From: an uncultured Verrucomicrobiota bacterium | GTDB lineage: Bacteria > Verrucomicrobiota > Verrucomicrobiia > Limisphaerales > JADLHS01 | Assembly (NCBI GenBank): GCA_937894935.1 | Contig: CALAYC010000108.1 | Span: 1 to 24,112, forward strand | Direction of reading: 5' to 3' | Length of the DNA stretch: 24,112 nucleotides | Shown: positions 8,635 to 17,000 of the stretch, in pieces | Layout of the letters: each line of letters opens with the position of its first letter | Position numbering within the stretch: the stretch's first letter is position 1 | The notes under the pieces: generated by a model | Databases searched by the model: none | Seen by the model: the letters and a program-made list of their open reading frames with translations, nothing else | Told to the model about the DNA's origin: nothing | Program-made: the position numbers and the translations under genes

Positions 8635-9921
8635 TTAAGCTGCACAGCCATGCAGTTTTGTAAATCTTTCGACCCAGCGCAAAAGTCTGCCACTCTTATT
8701 CTCACCAGCAACATACCTTCCGTCCGAAAGAACAAAACACGCACACTGGTCAGTAAGTAAGTGAAGTCGCCCATCTTGTTCGTATGCTAAGCGTTTTTCA
8801 GACAGAGAGGCCCTAATCGCTTCGGGTGTGGTGCCGTGCTCTGCGAGGTATTGAACGATCTCATTGTCATCAAGCCTAACTTCGTGATCACGGCACAACT
8901 CTCCAATCAATACAAATTCAGCCAATGTCAAAGTTGCAGGCTCCCACTCAGCCGAATCTTTGCATGTGTTTAGTTCTTGCTGAGTCGCTTCGACGACACG
9001 GTAACCCCAACCTTGCTCAAGCCATTTCGCTTCCAATAGGAAATTGACGCCTTCACATGTAAGGTCTTCGCCGAAGATTTCAGGATCAAGAGCGTAACGG
9101 TAAGCCAAACGCGTCCATAGCAATTCTAAAAAAATGTGAATGGGACTCTTGCTGCGCGACGCATAGAACGGCCACCAGCCATCGTCTGGCAACATTGTAC
9201 TGAAAGGCATGCCGTCCAGTTTGATGAGGCTCGCTTTCCCGCAAATGATTTGGTTTGGAAAAGAGTTGATCCCAAAGCCTTCGATTCTTTGCGGGGCGTT
9301 TATTGGTGCAAGCTGGCGTTCCAAGAAATGCAGAAGGCCTTTCCGGAGTTGTAATTCCGATTTGTACCCAAAGTATCCGAGAACAATCCGAAGGGGTCGG
9401 TAAACTTCTTTCAGAAGAACGCAGTAATATGCCTGTGCTGCTCCGGGGAGTTTCTTCAATTCCTCCCGCTCAGGAAGATTGCGACATAGCAATGAGCGCC
9501 AAGCATCACGCAGCAATCCATACGCATGTTTCTGCGGCCCTGTCTTGTCATCTTTCAGTTCTCGCAAGTGAAAGAATGAGTCCGAAAGTTTGGTTCCGTG
9601 GAGTGTTTTCTTGCTTTCAATTACGGCGATCACTTTTTCGAAAGGGTAAATGTGGTGGTCGGTATAAGGCAGACGGTGTCCGTTACCCTCGACGATCATG
9701 CAGTCCATGTGGTTGCTGAGGTTTCCATCACTGTCTTTGATTTTTCCTTCCACGACCCGGAGATCCAAACCTTTGAAAACCGCCTTCTCAGCTAGGCTTC
9801 TCGTTAATCCTTCAAACATGTCGCCCAACATTGGCCCATGGTTGAGTTCTGGTTGTTTTGCCAAAACGAGTTTCTCTCGCTCAACCAAGGCATCAAGCAA
9901 GTCTGCGACCGTTGTAATCAT
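8635..9921 (-). CDS. PD-(D/E)XK nuclease-like protein (DUF6602-like N terminus)
   Basis: This 428-aa soluble protein is not part of the usual MoxR-DUF58 set. The N terminus has the layout I associate with DUF6602/PD-(D/E)XK domains: 'HGPMLGDMFEGL' with E37, 'VVEGKIKDSDGNLSNHMDCMIVEG' spread over residues 56-79 with D73, then a hydrophobic strand with 'VIAVIESKKTL' giving E102-x-K104. The E...D...ExK order fits the metal-binding core of this nuclease superfamily. The C-terminal 130 residues look helical, possibly winged-helix ('LTLAEFVLIGELCRDHEVRLDDNEIVQYLAEHG' region). GGGG eight bases upstream supports the ATG at 9921. The gene lies 42 bp after moxR and 11 bp before the DUF58 gene, so it would be co-transcribed. 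Base composition looks more AT-rich than its neighbours, suggesting acquisition. Role unknown; a restriction or defence function is only a guess. Confidence 0.65.
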   Translation of the reverse strand: MITTVADLLDALVEREKLVLAKQPELNHGPMLGDMFEGLTRSLAEKAVFKGLDLRVVEGKIKDSDGNLSNHMDCMIVEGNGHRLPYTDHHIYPFEKVIAVIESKKTLHGTKLSDSFFHLRELKDDKTGPQKHAYGLLRDAWRSLLCRNLPEREELKKLPGAAQAYYCVLLKEVYRPLRIVLGYFGYKSELQLRKGLLHFLERQLAPINAPQRIEGFGINSFPNQIICGKASLIKLDGMPFSTMLPDDGWWPFYASRSKSPIHIFLELLWTRLAYRYALDPEIFGEDLTCEGVNFLLEAKWLEQGWGYRVVEATQQELNTCKDSAEWEPATLTLAEFVLIGELCRDHEVRLDDNEIVQYLAEHGTTPEAIRASLSEKRLAYEQDGRLHLLTDQCACFVLSDGRYVAGENKSGRLLRWVERFTKLHGCAA

Positions 9922-9963
9922 TTCCTTTTCCCCATACGGAAACTTGGAATCATGGTGTGCGCT

Positions 9964-10965
9964 TCACGCATTCACCGCCTCCGCCGTCACGGGCACGTCG
10001 CGGAGGATTTGGGCGATGATGTGGTCGGTGGTGATGCCTTCGGCTTCGGCTTCGAAATTCGGAATCAGGCGATGGCGCAAGGCGGGGAGCGCGGCGGCCT
10101 GAATGTCCTCGAAGCTGACGTTAAAGCGGCCTTGCGCGAGGGCGCGGACTTTGCCGGCGAGAATGAGTGTTTGCGCGCCGCGCGGACTGCTGCCGAAGCG
10201 GAGATATTGATTTGTAATTGGGGCGGCGGTTTCGGTCTTGGGATGCGTGGCGAGCACGAGGCGCACGGCGTAATCTTTCACGTGCGATGCGACGGGAACT
10301 TCGCGCACCAGCTTCATGAGTTCCATGAGCGTGTCGCGGTCGAGGACTTTGTTGACCTCGGTTTTCGTGCCGGTGGTGGTGCGGTTGATGACCTCGTTCA
10401 ATTCGTCCGCGCTCGGATAGCCGACGATAATCTTGAAGAAGAAGCGATCCAGTTGCGCTTCGGGCAGTGGATACGTGCCTTCCTGGTCAATCGGGTTTTG
10501 CGTTGCCATGACGAAGAACGGTTCGGTGAGCTTGCGGAGTTCGCCGCCCGCAGTGACCTGTTTTTCCTGCATGGCTTCGAGCATGGCGGATTGGGTCTTG
10601 GGCGTGGCGCGATTGATTTCGTCGGCGAGGACCAGATGTGCGAAGATCGGGCCGCGCTGGAATTGAAATTCGCGTCGGCCGGTATCGCTTTCCATGACGA
10701 GATTCGTGCCGAGGATGTCGGCGGGCATGAGGTCGGGCGTGAACTGAATGCGACTGAACGGCATGTCGAGCACTTCGCCGAGCGTGCGGATGAGGAGCGT
10801 TTTGCCAAGGCCGGGCACGCCTTCGAGCAAAACGTGTCCGCCGCCGAACAGCGCGATGAGAGTGTTTTCAACGATGTCGGTGTGGCCGACGATGACCTTG
10901 GCGATTTCTGCGCGGAGCGATTCGTAGGTGGTGCGGAAGCTTTCAATATGTTGCTCAGTGTTCAT
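9964..10965 (-). CDS. MoxR family AAA+ ATPase
   Basis: This 333-aa protein has all MoxR ATPase elements: Walker A GVPGLGKT (49-56), Walker B LVLADE (111-116) followed by 'INRATPKTQSAMLEAM', sensor 1 'MATQNP' with N157, 'EAQLDRFFF' (169-177), and sensor 2 'GSSPRG' (258-263). It is predicted to be a soluble hexameric chaperone-like ATPase acting with the vWA-type proteins encoded nearby (DUF58 at 7682-8623 and BatA-like at 179-2020). The start has no Shine-Dalgarno; the sequence before the ATG is AATTCCT, and a hairpin repeat (10974-11033) ends just upstream. The upstream coiled-coil membrane protein gene (11537-13483) is the normal operon partner, but an inserted GxxExxY pseudogene lies between. 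Confidence 0.96.
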   Translation of the reverse strand: MNTEQHIESFRTTYESLRAEIAKVIVGHTDIVENTLIALFGGGHVLLEGVPGLGKTLLIRTLGEVLDMPFSRIQFTPDLMPADILGTNLVMESDTGRREFQFQRGPIFAHLVLADEINRATPKTQSAMLEAMQEKQVTAGGELRKLTEPFFVMATQNPIDQEGTYPLPEAQLDRFFFKIIVGYPSADELNEVINRTTTGTKTEVNKVLDRDTLMELMKLVREVPVASHVKDYAVRLVLATHPKTETAAPITNQYLRFGSSPRGAQTLILAGKVRALAQGRFNVSFEDIQAAALPALRHRLIPNFEAEAEGITTDHIIAQILRDVPVTAEAVNA

Positions 10966-10973
10966 AGGAATTA

Positions 10974-11033
10974 AGCCTAAACTCAGAAACTCAGAAAAAT
11001 GGTTTGTGATTTATGGGTTTCTGAGTTTTGGCT
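10974..11033. repeat. Hairpin repeat, left copy, flanking the GxxExxY pseudogene
   Basis: Arms 10974-10990 and 11017-11033 pair at 16 of 17 positions (AGCCTAAACTCAGAAAC against GTTTCTGAGTTTTGGCT) with a 26-nt loop. The left arm contains two copies of the octamer AAACTCAG. The flank plus left arm (from 10971) matches the right copy at 11461 at 25 of 28 positions in the same orientation. It overlaps the 3' tail of the pseudogene and ends right before the moxR start, where it could act as a transcript hairpin or be the scar of a mobile repeat. Confidence 0.8.
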
Positions 11034-11447
11034 GAGTTCGGTTTGTTCAAGGTGATCAGATTTGCTTCGGTAACGAAATGTGTCGTCCGGGCCGCCCCGT
11101 TTGATCGTCAGCGGCATGGCGGCGAAATTCAATAACAAGGCATCATGTTTGCCAACAGCTTTAAGATAGGAGCGGACGATAACAAAGAAAATGGGATCGA
11201 GGTCGGAAACCACTTTGTTTTCGATAATCAGACAATCTTCAACCAACATATCGAGCCGGTGTTCGCCAACTTTTCTGTCGTGATAGAGGATGGGAATGAG
11301 CTTCTGTTTTTCGTATCAAATCCTCTGACGCTCGAATTCTACCGCCAATGCTTCCTCGTAAACTGACTCAAGAAAGCCCGGGCCGAGTTTTCGATGGACA
11401 TTGATTGCCGCCCCAATCACTTTCCGAATCAATTCTTCGAGATCCAT
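10983..11447 (-). pseudogene. GxxExxY family protein (PD-(D/E)XK type), broken by an in-frame TGA
   Basis: Reading from ATG 11447 (AGGG nearby as ribosome site) gives 'MDLEELIRKVIGAAINVHRK' and then 'GPGFLESVYEEAL', the diagnostic GxxExxY motif. After 'VEFERQRI' an in-frame TGA at 11318-11316 (codon 44) interrupts the gene. The frame then resumes as 'YEKQKLIPILYHDRKVG', 'HRLDMLVEDCLIIENKVV' and 'SYLKAVGKHDALLLNFAAM', matching the rest of the family without a frameshift. The usual E-L-K of the family reads E-N-K. After 'LTIKRGG', where family members usually end, about 35 residues are encoded by read-through into the flanking hairpin repeat, so the original C terminus looks replaced. The ATG at 11249 could start a shorter product. 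The family belongs to a PD-(D/E)XK nuclease-like clan with unknown function. A sequencing error at the TGA cannot be excluded. Confidence 0.82.
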
Positions 11448-11462
11448 GGTCACCCTTTAATT

Positions 11463-11532
11463 AAGCCAAAACTCAAAAACTCATAAAACAGATTCAGGCA
11501 GCGATTGTTTTTGAGTTTCTGAGTTTCAGCTT
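11463..11532. repeat. Hairpin repeat, right copy, flanking the GxxExxY pseudogene
   Basis: Arms 11463-11487 and 11508-11532 pair at 21 of 25 positions around a 20-nt loop. The right arm holds GAGTTTCTGAGTTT. It is related to the left copy at 10971 and in the same orientation. It starts 4 bp after the stop of the 648-aa gene and ends just before the pseudogene's ribosome site (AAAGGGTGACC on the minus strand). It could serve as a partial terminator between these genes, though no long U-run follows. Confidence 0.78.
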
Positions 11533-11536
11533 CCAG

Positions 11537-13483
11537 TTATTTTTTAAAATCGTCGAAATAGTCTTTCACTGCGCTCTGATAAGCACGCGGGACTTTATCC
11601 TGGCTGAGAGCGCTTTGGGCGTCGGCCTGAGCGGCGGCGGTGGCCTCTTCGTATTGAACCTTGCTCGTGCCTTTGATGCTGACGCCTTTCAACGTGATGC
11701 TGGGCATCGGGCCGCCGGGATTGAATTGGCCTTTCACTTTGGTGGGTGAGAGGCGATCGGCAAGATCACTCGGGTCGCGGTCGGTGAGTCCGCGACCTTC
11801 CTGATCGCGATCATTCAAGGCGGACCGGTCAATGTTCCCCGTGCCATCATCAAAACTATCCATCCACTCGCCACCTTCTTCGCCCCACGTACCAACGCCA
11901 GCGCCCGGACCTTTGCCGAACGGATTATAACCGGGTTTACGTCCGGGATATTGTCCCCAGCCCTGGCAATTGCCGATGCACATGGATGCCTTTTCCAGAT
12001 TGGCGAGGGCGTTCATGAGAGATTCGGCATCGGCCATCTGTTGCATTAAATCTTTCAACTCATTGGCGGCGGCAGCGAGAGATTGCGATGCACCGGGTTT
12101 GTCGCCGTTTTTCATTTGTTGCGCGGCTTGTTTCAGGAAATCGGCGACCTTGCCGTATTCTTCGGCTTCCGGCAGTGCCTGAGAAACTTCTTCGAGAATT
12201 TTTTGCAATTGCTCCGGAGTGAGATTGGCGGAAGCGAGTTGCTGCGCAAGTTTTTCGAGTCGGTCAGCAGCGGCTTCAGCCTGACCGTGCTTAAGCTGTT
12301 CGGCGAGGTCTTTACCGAGTTTTTGCGCCTGGGCCTGCATCGCTTCGAGCTTTTGTTTCATGTCGCGCAGCTTATCAAGGTCGTTGAGCGCGGCGTCGAT
12401 TTCTTTCATGAATCGGTCGATGTTGGCAGCGGCGAGAGCGGCGATGGCTTCGTCAATTTGTGGTAAATCCACTCCGGCTGCTCCGGCTTCCTGATTCAAC
12501 GCATTGAGCGCGGCGGAAAGTTGTTGGCGCGCGGTGTCGGCTTCCTGACCGGTCTTGCTCGCCAGTGCCTGGGCGGCGTCCCGGACTTTCTCCATTTCTT
12601 TCTCCAATTTTTCGAGCGCTTCGGGATGGTTGGCTTTGGAAGTCAGTTCCTTTTGCAACGCATCGATTTTCTTTTGCAATCCGGCGGCGGTTTCAGCGTT
12701 GCGACCGCTCGGGCTGCGGGCGGCCTGTTCCATGCGGCGCAGCGCTGGATCTTTGGCGAGGTCTTTGAGTTCGTCCTTCAACTTCTCGGATACGTTCGCG
12801 AGATCTTTTAACGCTTCGCTGCGGGTGAGGGACATTTTTTCCAGTCGCTCGCCGAGTTCAGAAACGGCTTCGAGCGATTTCTGAGTTTGTTCCAATGCCG
12901 GTGGGCGTTGAGCGAGTTCGCGTTTGGTGAGTTCGGCCACCTGTTTGCCGACTTCTTTAATGACCTTTTCATCCGCCTGTTTTTGTGCGTGCGCTTTGCT
13001 CCGGTATTCCGGAACGAAACCAAGTCCGACGGCGCAGGCCAAAATGGCGATGGCCCAACGTGCGGGTTTGGTCATGGTGAACGGAACGAGTTGCTTCGGC
13101 TGAATCTCCTGCACGTGGCTGGCGGCGTCATGCATGACCAGGTCGCGCCAAGTGCTGGACGATTCGGTTTGTGCCACTTCGAGCGCGGTGCTCAGGCGTT
13201 CGCGAAGATTTTGTTTCACGTCCACCCATCGGGCGGTTTCCACCAGCGATGGCTTTCGCCAGAAGCCGATGAGAAAACCCAACAGAGGAGCAGTTGTGGC
13301 GATGATTCCGCATCCGAGCAGAACGTTTTTGGGAATGGGCGCGAGTTTGAAAAAGGCCAGTGCCAGCAGCCAGATGATTGCGCCGATCAGCAGTCCGAGG
13401 AAGAAACCGCGCCAACCGCGACCGAGCCGGCGACGACGCGCAGCGCGTTCGAGCGTTTCCTGAATGGTCTGCAGTTCGCTCAT
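11537..13483 (-). CDS. Membrane-anchored coiled-coil protein of the MoxR locus (DUF4175-like)
   Basis: This 648-aa protein begins with a basic stretch (AARRRRLGRGWR) and two TM helices (about 26-46 and 53-73); a third hydrophobic helix is near 140-158. The rest, to about residue 500, is a long alanine-, lysine- and glutamate-rich region with heptad-like character (for example 'ALEKLEKEMEKVRDAAQALA'), predicted to be an extended coiled coil outside or along the membrane. A glycine-rich linker follows ('GKGPGAGVGTWGEEGG'), and the end 'VPRAYQSAVKDYFDDFKK' resembles the closing motif of long proteins encoded in planctomycete and verrucomicrobial MoxR operons. The resemblance to DUF4175 is by layout, not by a firm motif. 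It is probably the first gene of the MoxR operon, with its promoter in 13484-13620. Function unknown; a scaffold for the MoxR/vWA module is a reasonable guess. Confidence 0.7.
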   Translation of the reverse strand: MSELQTIQETLERAARRRRLGRGWRGFFLGLLIGAIIWLLALAFFKLAPIPKNVLLGCGIIATTAPLLGFLIGFWRKPSLVETARWVDVKQNLRERLSTALEVAQTESSSTWRDLVMHDAASHVQEIQPKQLVPFTMTKPARWAIAILACAVGLGFVPEYRSKAHAQKQADEKVIKEVGKQVAELTKRELAQRPPALEQTQKSLEAVSELGERLEKMSLTRSEALKDLANVSEKLKDELKDLAKDPALRRMEQAARSPSGRNAETAAGLQKKIDALQKELTSKANHPEALEKLEKEMEKVRDAAQALASKTGQEADTARQQLSAALNALNQEAGAAGVDLPQIDEAIAALAAANIDRFMKEIDAALNDLDKLRDMKQKLEAMQAQAQKLGKDLAEQLKHGQAEAAADRLEKLAQQLASANLTPEQLQKILEEVSQALPEAEEYGKVADFLKQAAQQMKNGDKPGASQSLAAAANELKDLMQQMADAESLMNALANLEKASMCIGNCQGWGQYPGRKPGYNPFGKGPGAGVGTWGEEGGEWMDSFDDGTGNIDRSALNDRDQEGRGLTDRDPSDLADRLSPTKVKGQFNPGGPMPSITLKGVSIKGTSKVQYEEATAAAQADAQSALSQDKVPRAYQSAVKDYFDDFKK

Positions 13484-14014
13484 GGCTAAGAAGAAGTTGA
13501 ACCTAACGGCAAAAGTTGGCCAGCGAATAAACGGCTGATTTATCCCGGTCCATGATAAATTTTATTATCGTGTTTAATTGAAAGCTTTGAACAAAGGTTA
13601 GACCGGGCGAAAAGAGAAGTGTTTTGTGGCAGATTGACCGGGGTGTTCATACCACGACAGTGATCGCGTGCATCACATGAATATGTTGATGCCGGTGGTT
13701 GCTATGTTAGAAATGCCGTCGTTACGTCTAGATGTTCCTAATCCGAGTTTCGCGCTCCGTGTTTTGATTCAGTTCGGCACGACGGCTGCGGAGGCAGTTG
13801 GCGGAGTAGTTATTGAAATCGGAAGTTCACTGCTACCGGGAGTGCAACCGTGAATGCCGGTTGTCTCTGAGCGAAAAGGGTGAACTCGCCCTTGAACGGG
13901 GGAGTGGATTCACTGATTCTGTGATTATGATTTGCCAGAAACCGGGTGAGAGATGCAGTTTTAGCTGCAAAAGTAGTAAACCGACTGACTGAACCAATTA
14001 GTAAAACAACTCCT
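13484..14014. other. Non-coding divergent intergenic region
   Basis: These 531 bp separate the minus-strand MoxR locus from the plus-strand secreted protein gene. No convincing gene was found: the longest plus-strand frame (about 13668-13853, GTG start) has no ribosome site and no recognisable domain. The region should contain promoters in both directions. It holds an AT-rich cluster of inverted repeats near the minus-strand gene (13538-13569) and a short stem, TGCAG-N6-CTGCA, near 13954-13969 close to the plus-strand gene. I could not assign reliable -35/-10 pairs. Confidence 0.6.
13538..13569. promoter_or_regulatory. AT-rich inverted-repeat cluster, possible operator
   Basis: Three alternating half-sites occur in 32 bp: ATTTATC (13538-13544), GATAAAT (13554-13560) and TTATC (13565-13569). 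They form a perfect 7-bp inverted repeat with 9-bp spacer and an overlapping GATAA-N6-TTATC. The cluster lies 55-86 bp upstream of the first MoxR-locus gene, where a repressor or activator site would be expected. No regulator family is implied. Confidence 0.35.
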
Positions 14015-17000
14015 ATGAAAACCCCCATTCGCCATGCGCTTGCTCTGGCGTTGATTGCCAGTTTGAGCGCAGCCACCAGTACTCGCGGCATTCCGTTTGC
14101 CTCGGGTATTAAAAATGAATCCGGAACAATTTCATTCGTTTTGAATGAAGATGCCGACAACGTGAAAGTGATTTTTGACGGCGGTGGCGTGGGTAACACG
14201 AACGACCTTGGCAGCCTGTCCGTCGGCACTCATCAATTCTCGCTCGGCTCCCATACGAGCTACGAAATTCACGTCAGCAAGGCCACTGCGGTGGGATGGA
14301 CCAAAATCAGCACCAATGGCAATCCCAAATACAACGTCTATTGGTCGCCCGGTGGCATTGCCATTAATAACAATTCGGCAGACCTGGAACGCTTTGGACG
14401 AATCTATGTCCTTGAGAATCAAGGCGGCGATCCTGCTGGTGGAGGGAATGTGCGGGGATTTATTGATCAAGGTATCTATATCTTGAATGCGGATTTTTCC
14501 GATGCTTTGGGGCGAGATGATACAGCCAGCACTGGAGGGATTGAGTTTGAAACTGGAGGCGCCAATGACGGAGTGCGTAGTCCAAACAAAATCGAAATTG
14601 GCGAAGACGGATACATTTATGTGGCGGATTGGTCCGTCACACGAGGTACGGTGTACCGATTTGATCCGGAAATCACGACCGGAGAAGTGGTATTGGGTGA
14701 ACCCGGCCAAGCCACGCCGAGCGTTCACACGACGATCAACGGTTCGGCGATTGTCAAAGGCTCGCTCGCTGGCGGTGATTTGACGGTGTGGGCGGTTGAC
14801 GGGCTGGGGATAGGAGGAAGCGCGCCTTACAATCAACTCCGCCGCTGGGACATCAATGCCGGTCCGTTGCCTTTCAACGGCACGCCGACAGGACTCGCTA
14901 CAAATGGTGTAGCCGATGTCGCGGATATTCAATCGGACTTAGACATTGCTCCTGATGGAAAAATTTTCCTGACACAGAATCGCGCTGTGACCGCTGGTGG
15001 TTATACCAATCGCGCCAGTGTGAACCTTCGCGTTTTCGATACCGATGGTGTAACGGAACTTTGGAATTCTCATCAGGAAAGCACCAACGCCTTGGGCAAC
15101 GCCACGGCGGGCGATATTTTCGCACTTGCTCGTGCTGTCAAAGTTTCGCCTGACAACAAGAAAGTGGCTCTGATTGTTAACAGCACGCACGTCTGGATTA
15201 TGGATTTGACCAATGGCATTCCGGACATCAGCACGCGCGTTGATTTAAATGCGTTTGCGTTGACTTCCACTTCTACAGCGCACCGTCGTGAAGTTGCGTG
15301 GGATGCGGCTGGAAACCTCTATGCCGGTAATAACAGCTCTGAACTCATCGTTGTCTGGTCGCCGGGCGGCTCGCATACGGCAATCACCAGTTCCGGCGGC
15401 GCCTTTCAACTCGTTCAGCCTGAAACCGTCGTCACTGTTACCAATCTGGTGACCAGCATTACTGAAGGCAGTACTGAAGTTGCGTTCCGAATCGAGCGGA
15501 GTGGCGATATCGGTCAAAGTCTGCTTGTGACGTACACTATGGGAGGCAGTGCTTCCAGCGGAACAGACTATATGGCTTTGCCGGGTTCACTGCTCTTCGC
15601 TCCCGGTCAAACGGTCACCAATATTTCGTTGTCCGTCCTTGCTGATGCTGAGACTGAGGCGACGGAAACAATCACTCTCGTCCTGGCCGGTGCCGGCGCG
15701 TATAGCATCGGTACTCCTGCCAATGCGACCGTTTCCGTTCTCGATGCAAATACGCCGGAGATCTCCATCAGTGGAACATCGGACGGTACGAAAACCAACC
15801 TCCTCGAAGCGTTCGCGGATGCGCGCGCCATCTTCAGCATCACGCGCATTGGCTCTTTGGCGGCTGCAACCACAGTGAACTTGACCTACGGAGGCAGCGC
15901 CGTTCACGGAGTTGATTTCAACGGGCCGGCATCGATTACGCTTCTCCCCGGGGCGACCTCCACAAATCTGATTCTCACGCCCATCAATGATTCGCTGGTT
16001 GAGGCGCCGGAAACATTCACTGTCACCATTGCGGCTGGAAGCTACCAGATTGGGGCTACAAATTCAGCTTCGGGTGTTATCTACAGCGAAGACGTAACTC
16101 CCGGTACGGTGCTTTTTGCAGACGCGTTCGATAGCGATACTTCTGCCAACTGGATTGTCCACCATACTGCCGACGAAGATTCCGAAGCAGTGTTCGGTTA
16201 CGACTACAGCCAGATGGGTATTCCAGAAGCGCCCAATTCTTCCGGTTCGTCCGCGGCGCAAAAGGGACTGCGCCTTCGCGCGCACCTGACGACGGATGCG
16301 ACTGTTACTCCGGGAATCAGCGTTTCACCATTGAACGGTGACTTTGGAGAAGACTATCGACTGCGATTCGATATGTGGATGAATCATAACGGACCGCTCG
16401 CTGCTGGCGGCGCCGGTTCGACCCAGAATTCCAGTTACGGTGTCGGTACTACTGCACAAAGCGTTACATCAGCTACCTCAACCGCAGAGGGCATCTGGTT
16501 TACCGCCACGGGTGATGGCGGGGTTGCGGATACTTCGGTTAGTCAAGCTGATTTCGGTATCATGGTCGCCAATTCGCTCATACCGGTCGCATTAGGATAT
16601 TATGCGGCGGGAACGGATTCCAATGCTCGCGGAAATGGTCATCCTTATTACACCGTCTTCGGAGGATCGGCTGCGCCCGTCGCGCAGCTTAATAATTTCC
16701 CCAGCCAGACCGGCGCTGTGAACACCGGAGGACTGGGAATGGCGTGGCATGCGGTCACCCTGACCAAGTCCGGTGACATCGTTACGTGGGAAGTTGACGG
16801 TTATCTCCTGGCGACGGTGCCGATTTCGGAGACTTACGGTCAATTGCCGGGAAATAACATCTTCCTTGGCTTTTTCGATTGGTTTGCCAGCGCCAACGGA
16901 GCTCCTGATCTCCAGTTCGTCATTTATGACAACGTCCGGATCGAATCGTTTGCCACGCCCTTGCAGATTACTGCCATTGAGCTGATCGATGGCGGCACGC

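Noticed and set aside
7796..8638. 280-codon plus-strand frame
   Set aside because: Fully antisense to the DUF58 gene, whose motifs are unmistakable.
9838..10974. 378-codon plus-strand frame
   Set aside because: It lies opposite moxR and the start of the nuclease-like gene; its composition is a mirror of the MoxR codons and no motif is visible.
13668..13853. 61-codon plus-strand frame in the divergent region
   Set aside because: GTG start, no ribosome site, no recognisable domain or signal; not enough support for a gene.
13810..14229. 139-codon minus-strand frame
   Set aside because: It overlaps the signal peptide and first domain of the 1057-aa protein in antisense and has no family features.
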